From: Spirochaeta sp.
GTDB lineage: Bacteria > Spirochaetota > Spirochaetia > DSM-2461
Length of the DNA stretch: 6,293 nucleotides
Reading direction: 5' to 3'
Assembly: GCA_030592625.1 (NCBI GenBank)
Contig: JAUVIY010000160.1
Coordinates: 1 to 6,293, forward strand
The notes under the pieces are model-generated. The model was not told the DNA's origin, searched no databases, and saw only the letters and a program-made list of their open reading frames with translations. Shown piece after piece: positions 1 to 6,293 of the stretch; the first letter of the stretch is position 1, and each line of letters starts with the position of its first letter. The translations under genes were made by a program, and so were the position numbers.

Positions 1-163
1 CATACTTCCCTCCGCCGGGGATTATGAGAGTGAGGAAGGAATTCTGACCGGCATTGTGATCCAGTCCGAACCAGTCGGACGCCGTCGCATAAGCGTCGTT
101 ACCGTCGCCCCATAAAAAGGCGGCTACGGTCAGGATTCCCAACACGATTACCAGACGTTTCAT
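1..163 (-). CDS. Exported protein, 5' part only; probable UPF0164/FadL-like outer-membrane protein
   Basis: The minus strand opens with ATG at 163-161 and stays open for 54 codons to the window edge, so only the N-terminus is seen. It starts MKRLVIVLGILTVAAFLWGD, a basic start plus hydrophobic core, followed by an AYA site near residue 26 that fits signal peptidase I cleavage; there is no lipobox cysteine. The mature part shows an aromatic/Asn-rich stretch and then residues 45-54, LTLIIPGGGKY. A 'fL-l-iP-GG+y' segment just after the signal peptide is, from memory, typical of spirochaetal UPF0164/FadL-like outer-membrane barrel proteins, where it precedes a conserved AxTAvadD segment. That segment would lie outside this window, so the family is a moderate guess; export is well supported. 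The start is fixed by GGAGG five bases upstream. The gene is divergent from the rightward operon and may share regulation through the common upstream region. Confidence 0.75.
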   Translation of the reverse strand, partial: MKRLVIVLGILTVAAFLWGDGNDAYATASDWFGLDHNAGQNSFLTLIIPGGGKY

Positions 164-168
164 GAACG

Positions 169-173
169 CCTCC
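169..173 (-). promoter_or_regulatory. Ribosome binding site of the leftward exported-protein gene
   Basis: Read on the minus strand the sequence is GGAGG, followed by five bases (CGTTC) and the ATG at 163. This near-consensus Shine-Dalgarno with good spacing decides the start of the partial leftward gene. It contrasts with the poorly placed site of the rightward gene. Confidence 0.8.
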
Positions 174-243
174 AAATATATCGCTTAGACAGGTATTTAT
201 CCAGAATGCACAAGACCATAGATCGGCGTTATGAACCTCATAT

Positions 244-273
244 TTGTGAAGATCAGGAATTTGCCGATATATA
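244..273 (+). promoter_or_regulatory. Candidate sigma-70-type promoter for the rightward operon
   Basis: In the divergent intergenic region, TTGTGA at 244-249 (four of six matches to TTGACA) is followed by an 18-base spacer and TATATA at 268-273 (four of six matches to TATAAT). The -10 element sits in an alternating TA run covering 268-277. Transcription would begin near 280, giving a leader of about 70 bases before the ATG. The match is modest and AT-rich intergenic DNA gives such matches by chance, so this is a candidate only. I saw no convincing promoter for the leftward gene and no strong operator palindrome. Confidence 0.3.
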
Positions 274-323
274 TATAGATGATCGAGCGAAACACCATGT
301 GTCTTTAGCATGTAAATCAGACG

Positions 324-328
324 AGGAG
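324..328 (+). promoter_or_regulatory. Distant AGGAG ahead of the helical-protein gene
   Basis: AGGAG is the only good Shine-Dalgarno-like sequence upstream of the gene, but it ends 17 bases before GTG 346 and 23 bases before ATG 352, while the usual spacing is about 5-10. An in-frame TAA at 313-315 prevents a start further upstream, and no ATG, GTG or TTG in this frame lies between that stop and 346. Initiation is therefore weak, uses leader structure to close the gap, or does not depend on this site. Confidence 0.3.
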
Positions 329-351
329 CCGACTGGCATACATCAGTGACG

Positions 352-3300
352 ATGAAAATCTCAAACAGGGGGGGGCGAGGGGTCCTTCCGCTTTTCCTCC
401 TACTGATGATTATTTGTACTTCTCTGTATGCCGGTGGCAGCGGTGATTCAGATAATGGATACGATCCGAAAATCGAATTGGAAAAAGCCGCCATTCTCAT
501 TGAAGAGGGACGACTCAATGATGCTATCGAAGTTCTTGTGGATCTTGCCCGTAGAGATCCGGAGCAGATGGAGCGGGTGCAGAAGATCATCCTGGATATC
601 CGCGAAAGAGAAAGCAAAATAGGCGAACTGTTCATCGAAATTCGTGACATTATAAAACAAGAAGACCTGGACCCGGACGAAAAACTCTTCCTGATTGAAG
701 AAAACATCACTGCGATAAAGGAAATTGACTCGGATCCCACCAGCAGTACCTGGGTTAAACTTTCTTTTGTTGAAAGCGAACTCCGCCAATCCCTTGACGA
801 GCTCCGGCGGGAAGATTTTTTCCTCAGGGGAAATGAGAAATTGGCGCAGGAACTCTACCGGGATGCCGTTGTGGAGTACGAAAAGGGATTTATCGACAGT
901 GTGTTCGGAGAATTGCAGACTTATGAGAAATACCGGGATGCCGAAACTCCTGAAGATATCGACAACTATGCGATAAACACCGAACGGCAGAAAATCATCC
1001 TGGAGGCTTATAACCTGAGTGCTCCCGAAGGGGACAGGATTATCAACGATATCGGTTTGGCTCTCGATTCCTGGGACCGGATCAGTGCCGAGCTGACCGA
1101 TTTGGGTTCAGATGCAGCAGGAATCGTTACCGGCAGCAATCCTGCCGGCTGGAGTGAGGCACTGGCGGCCTACATTGAATCTTTGGCGCATATCGATGAA
1201 GAGATTCAAACGGTACGTTCTCTGGAGAATGAACTCGATATAATCAGGACTCAACTTTATTTTGAACTCAACGGGGCTCCCGAAGATTTCCGATACGATC
1301 GTATCGGTTCTTTTCTGACCGGTAGAAAGGAGAGAGAACCTGAGGGGATCATCTATGCCCAGGAAATTCAGTGGGAGAACTCGTATGTCGTTGTTCTTGC
1401 CGGTATGACGGATCGGGTTCGTAATACATATAATGATGGACGAACTCAATTCGAAAAACAACTCTGGAATGATTCTGATGCTTCTTTCACAATATCGCAG
1501 AGCACGGCCGGATATGCTCTTGAATTTATTCAGGTGGCTGAGAATCACGTTGATTCCCATCGTGAATCAGGAGTCAATCGATTCACAAATAGATTCGATC
1601 CTCTTGTTATGGAACTCCGTTATCTTGAAAAAGCCTCGGAAGTCCGGTACGAACTCATCAATATTTCCCGGAGTCAGCCTCGTACGGATAATGCTGCTCT
1701 TGCGGTTCTCAGTCTCCAGGGCATTCAGGAGCTTTCAGATGTCGTTCAGGATTATATTGATCTGACGGAAGCTCTGCTCCTGGATTGGAACGAGTCGACG
1801 GATCCATATGAATCGACTCCGGGTTTCGATGCTCCCGGTGTCCGGGAGTTAGACCGCAATTTGAGGGACGACCTTGAAGCGATGCTGGAGGAATACCGTA
1901 AGCTCAGGGTCAATGTATTCATTCTGTATATGGAACCCCGGTTCAAGATTCTGGATTCCGAAGTATCGGGTCTCCTCGAAGATTATCCGGGAAGCAGAGA
2001 GGAAGCACAGAATCTCATCGATAACGGCAGACCGACTGCGGCCTTGAATCAGTATATCGAACCGGGTGTGTCAGCCGATGATACACTCCTTAACGCTGTG
2101 AATGACTTCCTCGAAACCCTCGACGATGTCCTCGAAAGCTCGAAAGCCGTTGAAGATAGTCAGAAATTCCTGGAGTTCCGTACCAGGGCGGAAACAGTTC
2201 TCGTTTTATTGAGCGGGGACAGGGATGAGTGGCTGAAAATCCGAACGGATGCCGTGAAACGGAGAAATGCCGCATTGAGGGCCGAAACCATAGCCGTAGC
2301 GGCTCTGGATGAGGCGGAAAACCTGATTCAGTCAGCCAGAGATGCCGATATACGGGGCCGCAATACCAATAACATCAACGAGTCCTACAGGGCAAAAGAT
2401 CTCTATACATCGGCAGGTGCGGCATTGGACAGGGCCGGCGATCTGCTGATTCAGGTTGAACTCAACGATATGGATATCGCCGGTGCATCGGGAGTTCGGG
2501 AGCGCCTTGCGGAATTGGAAGCTGAGACTCTCAGTGCTCCCAGGAATCTGGCTGTCACAGTCAGGGATTATGCCATTGCGGAAGCTGACAGGGCATTTAC
2601 TGAGCGTCGTTACGGTGAGGGACTTACGGTACTCCTTTTAGCCCAGGAATTCTGGGTGAACATCTTCGGTGAAGAAGATACACGTCTCAGGGAAAGAATT
2701 GTACGGTTCAGGGTTGTTCAGCAATCGGCTCAGAATACCAGAATCGAACCGAGCGATCCTTTATTTATGGAGATGAACCAGTATCTCAACCTGGCGAACC
2801 GATACTATAACGAGGGAATACGGCTGTCACCATCAGGAACCTCGAATGTCAGGAATCCTGATGCATTGAGAGCTTTCACCGCTTCTGAAGATCTACTCAG
2901 ACAGGTACTGAATGTCTTCCCGGGCAATGCCGCGGCGCTGCTGCTGAAAATGAAGATTCTTAAAGTTACCGAACCAAATGTATATACCAGAACTGTCAGA
3001 GATTTGATTGACGAAGCAAACACCGCATTGCGGCGGAATGAACATGAAACAATCGAAGGAACGGATTTTGAGCAGGGTTTGGATCCCCAGCTCCAGGCCG
3101 TGTATTCCTTCGACCCGAATTTTCCAGGTCTGGCCGATATCGTCAACAGAATCGATATTTACCTCGGGCGGGTGATACCCGAACCGACACAGACGGAAAT
3201 CAATGAAAGCCGGCGTATCACCACAGCTGTCGGTAATGACTGGGATCAGACCAAAACTCTGGGTATCAATGCGGTGAGTATCGCTTCCCCGGGGCTCATC

Positions 3301-3558
3301 AGACGTCTTGATGGAGCCCTCGTTCTATGGGAAGACAATATTACTGCGGCCAATCTCCAGGATGAAATCCGGTTCTATACAGAACCTCCCGCTTTGCCTG
3401 AGAATCTCCGCAGGCTCCTGGATGTTGCCGAAGAACAAAAACGTCAGAACAACAAGACGTCGGTTGAAACGATTTACAAATCGATCGTGGATACATACCC
3501 CTCATTCCTGAGTCATCCGGATGTACTGAAACTCAAGAATTGGCTGGGGCTTGATTAG
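352..3558 (+). CDS. Large secreted, all-helical TPR-like repeat protein (about 1068 aa)
   Basis: The function is unknown; what is visible is an exported, almost wholly alpha-helical protein. ATG 352 gives a start with Arg residues, a hydrophobic core (about 11-25) and a SLYA/GG site near residue 27, a signal peptidase I substrate. Cys22 is not in a lipobox because Ile occupies -1. GTG 346 is an equally open start adding two residues. TPR-like helical hairpins are seen at about 42-72 (A-x-L-I-E-E-G-R-L-N-D-A-I then DP), 156-181, 745-768 and at the C-terminus (1019-1068, ending in a TYPSF/NWLGLD segment). The span between them, especially about 596-723, is rich in Glu, Arg, Ala and Leu and suits long helical bundles or coiled coil. 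No catalytic motif or second membrane helix was seen. The mature protein should be periplasmic. Its stop lies two bases before the receptor start, implying coupled translation and a joint role. TPR-type proteins usually act as protein-binding scaffolds, so a partner role for the receptor is my inference. A run of eight Gs occupies codons 6-8. Confidence 0.9.
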   Translation: MKISNRGGRGVLPLFLLLMIICTSLYAGGSGDSDNGYDPKIELEKAAILIEEGRLNDAIEVLVDLARRDPEQMERVQKIILDIRERESKIGELFIEIRDIIKQEDLDPDEKLFLIEENITAIKEIDSDPTSSTWVKLSFVESELRQSLDELRREDFFLRGNEKLAQELYRDAVVEYEKGFIDSVFGELQTYEKYRDAETPEDIDNYAINTERQKIILEAYNLSAPEGDRIINDIGLALDSWDRISAELTDLGSDAAGIVTGSNPAGWSEALAAYIESLAHIDEEIQTVRSLENELDIIRTQLYFELNGAPEDFRYDRIGSFLTGRKEREPEGIIYAQEIQWENSYVVVLAGMTDRVRNTYNDGRTQFEKQLWNDSDASFTISQSTAGYALEFIQVAENHVDSHRESGVNRFTNRFDPLVMELRYLEKASEVRYELINISRSQPRTDNAALAVLSLQGIQELSDVVQDYIDLTEALLLDWNESTDPYESTPGFDAPGVRELDRNLRDDLEAMLEEYRKLRVNVFILYMEPRFKILDSEVSGLLEDYPGSREEAQNLIDNGRPTAALNQYIEPGVSADDTLLNAVNDFLETLDDVLESSKAVEDSQKFLEFRTRAETVLVLLSGDRDEWLKIRTDAVKRRNAALRAETIAVAALDEAENLIQSARDADIRGRNTNNINESYRAKDLYTSAGAALDRAGDLLIQVELNDMDIAGASGVRERLAELEAETLSAPRNLAVTVRDYAIAEADRAFTERRYGEGLTVLLLAQEFWVNIFGEEDTRLRERIVRFRVVQQSAQNTRIEPSDPLFMEMNQYLNLANRYYNEGIRLSPSGTSNVRNPDALRAFTASEDLLRQVLNVFPGNAAALLLKMKILKVTEPNVYTRTVRDLIDEANTALRRNEHETIEGTDFEQGLDPQLQAVYSFDPNFPGLADIVNRIDIYLGRVIPEPTQTEINESRRITTAVGNDWDQTKTLGINAVSIASPGLIRRLDGALVLWEDNITAANLQDEIRFYTEPPALPENLRRLLDVAEEQKRQNNKTSVETIYKSIVDTYPSFLSHPDVLKLKNWLGLD
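368..375 (+). repeat. G8 homopolymer just after the start codon
   Basis: Eight consecutive Gs lie at codons 6-8 from ATG 352, ahead of the signal-peptide core, and encode Arg-Gly-Gly. I traced the shifted frames. One added G leads to TGA at 444-446, and one lost G leads to TGA at 404-406, so either change ends translation within about 30 codons. Slippage-prone G runs control phase variation in several bacteria, including Treponema pallidum genes. Variation at this site is not shown by one sequence. Confidence 0.85.
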
Positions 3559-3560
3559 AT

Positions 3561-6293
3561 ATGCACATTGATATCCGATTCACGCAGGTTAGAATCATCT
3601 TTCTTGTCCTGATTCTCATGGGATTTTACCCATTGATTCTGACCGCACAGGAACGCCTGTTCTGGGATTTTCCCGAGTCCGTTGACTCGGTATACGGTGG
3701 TCGGTTTCCGGAACTTGTGGAAGCGGGCAGCGGCCTTGCAATGATCTGGCAGGAATTCGATGGCGAGCCGGATGAACTTAATGCAACCATATCAATCAGG
3801 GCTATGTTCTCTGAAGACGGGATTTCATGGTCCGGACCTGTACTGGCTGTTGTGGAAAATCTTCCTTATCGCTGGCTCGAAGAAGTACCGCTATTTTCCG
3901 TCTCAACAACAAATGACGGCCGCCTTGTGGTCGCTGTCGCAGTCGGGAGTGAAGGGGTGGCCATCTACAGCCAGGACAGCCCGGGCTCTGCCGGGTCGTT
4001 CCGGAAGACGGCAATAATTCCCCCGGGGCCCGGCAGTGCCGATGTACCGATTGCTCCAAGACTCGCCGCGGACACCGACGGTGGATTTCTCCTGTTTCTG
4101 ACACGTCGTACTGAAGCGCAGGGTATCGCTCCGGGCCGCAATTCTATGCTCACGGTATTTTCCGCTACATCGACCAACGGCGATAAGTGGGAAGATGCCA
4201 AGCTATTCATCAACATGGAAAAAGACCGGGCCGATGACGGTGCAGTCCTGGATCAGAACTTCATGCCGGCTTATCTGGCCGATGGGAACGACGAATATGT
4301 CGTCTTCCAGTCCCTTCGTACAGGGTCCAACAATCTGGTGTACCAACTTTACTTGAAACATCGATCCGGGGGGGGAGAATGGTCTCCGGCTATTCCGATT
4401 ACCGAAGGAATCCTGCCGGAAGGGTTGGGAAGCAACCCTCTGGAGTGGGATAACCAGCGGCCGTCTTTGGGTTTGGGCAGTCGGGGTGAGGTTCTTGTTA
4501 CCTGGGAGCGCCGTAAGGGACGGCAGCTTCCGTCCATCGCCGCCGCTGTCCTGGACCAGGATGGCCTTCCCTTATCTGAATCGGTGGAAAACGTATCGAC
4601 CGAATCCAGCCGTTCCAGTTTCTCATCCAGCATTATCAGTATCAAAGACAACACCTGGCTTCTCTGGTTCGACAGCAGCGGCATCCGTATGGCATTGCGG
4701 GAGGCCTCTGAAGATAGATCCACTATTCGATACTATGTTCAGGCATCGTCTCTGAATGCCTTAACCGAAGGTTCGGATCAGAATTCAGCCTCGTTTCCGA
4801 AAGCGGTGGTTTTGAACGGCAATCCATACATTCTCTGGGAAGACCGGTCTGCCAATGTATCCCGGACAATACTCCTCAGACCCGATCTCCGAGTGGATGC
4901 TCCCAGTCTTCGTTCAACGAACTTTGTATCCGGAAGGCCGGGAAATACTCGAACATTGACTGTTGAATGGAACCCGCCGGAAGATTCTTCAGGAATCCTT
5001 TCTCACAGCTGGATCTGGACCAGGAATGCAGCTGAACTGCCTTCCCGTGAAGAGGCAGATCAGCTCTATGAAGATAATCGGGCGGTAAAAATATTTGAGA
5101 ATCCGGAAGAAGACGAAGGGAACTGGTATTTCAGCCTGATAGCCCGGGATCTTGCCGGGAATTGGTCTAAACCGTTTCGTCTGTCCTATACACTTGACGT
5201 TACAGCTCCTCCTCCTCCAATTGTTCGAGCGCCACCTACAGCGTCGGATGGTTTTCTTACATCAAATACCTTCACTCTGGAATGGGAGGATGGTGAAAGC
5301 GAACCTGCGGCATTTTACCGTTGGCGTCGGGACAGACTGGCAACCTTCGTTGATGAATTACCACTGGAAATATTCACCACTCAGGAAGCTCTACCCATCG
5401 GAACGGTCGGAGTCACCGAGATTTCAGAACGATTCATCTCACAGGCGAATATCGATAATGGTGTGTGGGCTTATTCCATCGCCGCTGTCGATATCGCCGG
5501 GAATGAAGGTTTGCCCAATACCGAGATAATCCTTGCCAACCGGTACGTACCGGTTACTTTCATCAGCCTGGTAACAGACCGGAAAGATGAAAATGACCAA
5601 TTGCTGCTCGATGTCAGAGGGCGTGGTTTCTCTGTCGGCGGTCAACTGATCTCCGGAATAATCGACGCCGACGGCGTGGAACCCTGGGACTACGAAATCA
5701 CCAGGGAAACAGGTCAACTCACCGTCATTAATGATGTACTTGCGGTAATCGGCCCGATCGACGATATGCAACAGGGAACCTATTTTATCGGAGTGCGCCA
5801 CCCGCTCAGGGGTGTGGTGTTCTGGGACGTCCCAATGAGCCTCGATTCCACCGGTAATGTGAAGTTCGGTCCCTTCGGTATCTATGCCTACGAATCCCTC
5901 TGGAAACCGGCCGCTCGCACTCTCCGTTTAACCGGAAATCAGCTTCTGATCGTGACAATTCTTCTCCTGTGCATCATAGCCGTAATCATGACGGCCGCCC
6001 GACTTACCTCCATAACTCGTGAAGTCAGGATTCTTGAAATAAATGCGCAGGCCATACTGAATAACGCCCCTATGACCGCTGCTGCGCGGAAGGAAGCCAC
6101 TATGTTGCTGAAGAAGAAAGGAATGGGCCTGCAGGTCAAGTTCACATTGGCACTCACTGTACTGGTCCTCATTACCATCCTGATGATTGCCGTTCTTCTG
6201 GGAATTGTCTGGATCAGCATGGAACGTGATACTCTGGCCGAAGGCCTTGAAAGTGAATCCAGGCTGCTGATTGAAACCTTGTCATCCAGTGCC
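3561..6293 (+). CDS. Membrane receptor with seven-bladed propeller, Fn3-like and IPT-like sensor region; 3' end missing
   Basis: The frame from ATG 3561 is open for 911 codons to the window edge with no stop, so the C-terminus is missing. Residues 1-29 are a signal peptide (cleavage LTA/QE). Seven units at about 50-63, 110-126, 166-180, 236-249, 301-315, 354-369 and 413-426 share a P/S-x-h, Gly turn and hydrophobic strand, often ending in Trp. Their 55-70-residue spacing fits a seven-bladed beta-propeller. Asp-box-like SEDGISW (84-90) and STNGDKW (204-210) support this. Two Fn3/Ig-like domains follow (about 455-550 and 551-655), each with a W-x-x-S-h-x-A-x-D-x-A-G-N strand (522-534, 636-648), then an IPT/TIG-like domain (about 665-755; GRGFSVGG, GTYFIGVRHP). 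Helix 1 is about 795-815, a basic linker about 816-856, and helix 2 about 861-885. The segment LQVKFTLALTVLVLI resembles spirochaetal HAMP/class III cyclase receptors from memory, but the output domain is not visible. The start overlaps nothing, lies two bases after the upstream stop and has only a weak GGGG Shine-Dalgarno, suggesting coupling. Confidence 0.9.
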   Translation, partial: MHIDIRFTQVRIIFLVLILMGFYPLILTAQERLFWDFPESVDSVYGGRFPELVEAGSGLAMIWQEFDGEPDELNATISIRAMFSEDGISWSGPVLAVVENLPYRWLEEVPLFSVSTTNDGRLVVAVAVGSEGVAIYSQDSPGSAGSFRKTAIIPPGPGSADVPIAPRLAADTDGGFLLFLTRRTEAQGIAPGRNSMLTVFSATSTNGDKWEDAKLFINMEKDRADDGAVLDQNFMPAYLADGNDEYVVFQSLRTGSNNLVYQLYLKHRSGGGEWSPAIPITEGILPEGLGSNPLEWDNQRPSLGLGSRGEVLVTWERRKGRQLPSIAAAVLDQDGLPLSESVENVSTESSRSSFSSSIISIKDNTWLLWFDSSGIRMALREASEDRSTIRYYVQASSLNALTEGSDQNSASFPKAVVLNGNPYILWEDRSANVSRTILLRPDLRVDAPSLRSTNFVSGRPGNTRTLTVEWNPPEDSSGILSHSWIWTRNAAELPSREEADQLYEDNRAVKIFENPEEDEGNWYFSLIARDLAGNWSKPFRLSYTLDVTAPPPPIVRAPPTASDGFLTSNTFTLEWEDGESEPAAFYRWRRDRLATFVDELPLEIFTTQEALPIGTVGVTEISERFISQANIDNGVWAYSIAAVDIAGNEGLPNTEIILANRYVPVTFISLVTDRKDENDQLLLDVRGRGFSVGGQLISGIIDADGVEPWDYEITRETGQLTVINDVLAVIGPIDDMQQGTYFIGVRHPLRGVVFWDVPMSLDSTGNVKFGPFGIYAYESLWKPAARTLRLTGNQLLIVTILLLCIIAVIMTAARLTSITREVRILEINAQAILNNAPMTAAARKEATMLLKKKGMGLQVKFTLALTVLVLITILMIAVLLGIVWISMERDTLAEGLESESRLLIETLSSSA
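4368..4375 (+). repeat. G8 homopolymer inside the receptor gene
   Basis: Eight consecutive Gs in frame encode the Gly-Gly-Gly ahead of Glu-Trp274 in a propeller loop. It is the second G8 run in the window, and both lie in the same operon on the same strand. A length change would shift the frame and remove the Fn3, membrane and output parts of the receptor. I did not trace the shifted frames to their stops. Confidence 0.8.

Noticed and set aside
176..272. Inverted pair ATATATCG (176-183) and CGATATAT (265-272)
   Set aside because: Eight bases of simple AT-rich sequence with an 81-base loop and no extension is expected by chance.
308..351. Imperfect direct repeat with GCAT, ATCAG and ACG blocks at 308-323 and 336-351
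   Set aside because: The block spacing differs between copies and the matches are too short to distinguish from chance without a comparison to relatives.
352..435. Lipoprotein signal for the helical protein at Cys22
   Set aside because: The residues before the Cys are Met-Ile-Ile, lacking the small residue needed at -1, while a good SLYA/GG signal peptidase I site follows.
99..740. A 213-codon open frame on the minus strand across the intergenic region and the start of the helical-protein gene
   Set aside because: It is rich in Ser, Arg and Ile with no domain signal, lies antisense to a well-supported coding frame, and its end overlaps the signal-peptide region of the real leftward gene in another frame. 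It is a shadow.
1108..1560. A 150-codon minus-strand frame inside the helical-protein gene
   Set aside because: It is fully antisense to a strong coding frame, with no ribosome binding site or recognisable composition. The same holds for the other short antisense frames between 1750 and 3150.
3760..5801. Several 80-125-codon frames on both strands between 3760 and 5801
   Set aside because: All lie inside the continuous 911-codon receptor frame, which shows a signal peptide, repeated blades and domain motifs. The alternative frames are Arg/Ser/Pro-rich shadows.
5939..6220. A 93-codon minus-strand frame with hydrophobic segments, possibly a small membrane protein
   Set aside because: It is the complement of the two transmembrane helices of the receptor. 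Antisense of hydrophobic codons often looks semi-hydrophobic, and no start signal supports it.

Overview
The window looks like chromosomal DNA from a spirochaete, most likely a free-living or marine member of the Spirochaetales. This rests on protein style, not on a database match: a secreted protein with a start resembling the UPF0164/FadL-like outer-membrane family, a very large periplasmic helical/TPR-type protein, and a membrane receptor whose juxtamembrane sequence resembles the spirochaetal HAMP/adenylate-cyclase sensors. GC content is roughly balanced. I saw no rRNA, tRNA, CRISPR array, insertion sequence or phage gene.

Layout: (1) Positions 1-163, minus strand, hold the 5' end of an exported protein that reads leftwards off the window. 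(2) Positions 164-345 are a short divergent intergenic region with a good Shine-Dalgarno for the leftward gene, a plausible but weak rightward promoter around an alternating TA run, and an AGGAG set unusually far from the rightward start. (3) Positions 352-3558 (or from GTG 346) encode a secreted protein of about 1068 residues that is almost entirely alpha-helical with degenerate TPR-like repeats. (4) Two bases after its stop, an uninterrupted frame of 911 codons runs from ATG 3561 to the end of the window without a stop. It is easily missed because it has no stop here, yet it is the main content of the second half.

The second large protein has a clear modular plan: signal peptide, seven repeated strand-rich units fitting a seven-bladed beta-propeller, two fibronectin-III/Ig-like domains, an IPT/TIG-like domain, a transmembrane helix, a basic linker of about 40 residues, a second transmembrane helix, and the start of a further extracytoplasmic segment. 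It is therefore an envelope-anchored receptor whose C-terminal output domain is outside the window. I expect a HAMP plus class III nucleotide cyclase, or another signalling output, but this cannot be seen.

The helical protein and the receptor almost certainly form one transcription unit with coupled translation. A reasonable inference is that the exported helical protein is a periplasmic partner or scaffold for the propeller receptor. Each gene carries an eight-G run. The one in the helical-protein gene lies six codons after the ATG, where a one-base change would abolish the protein, so phase-variable expression of the system is worth testing.
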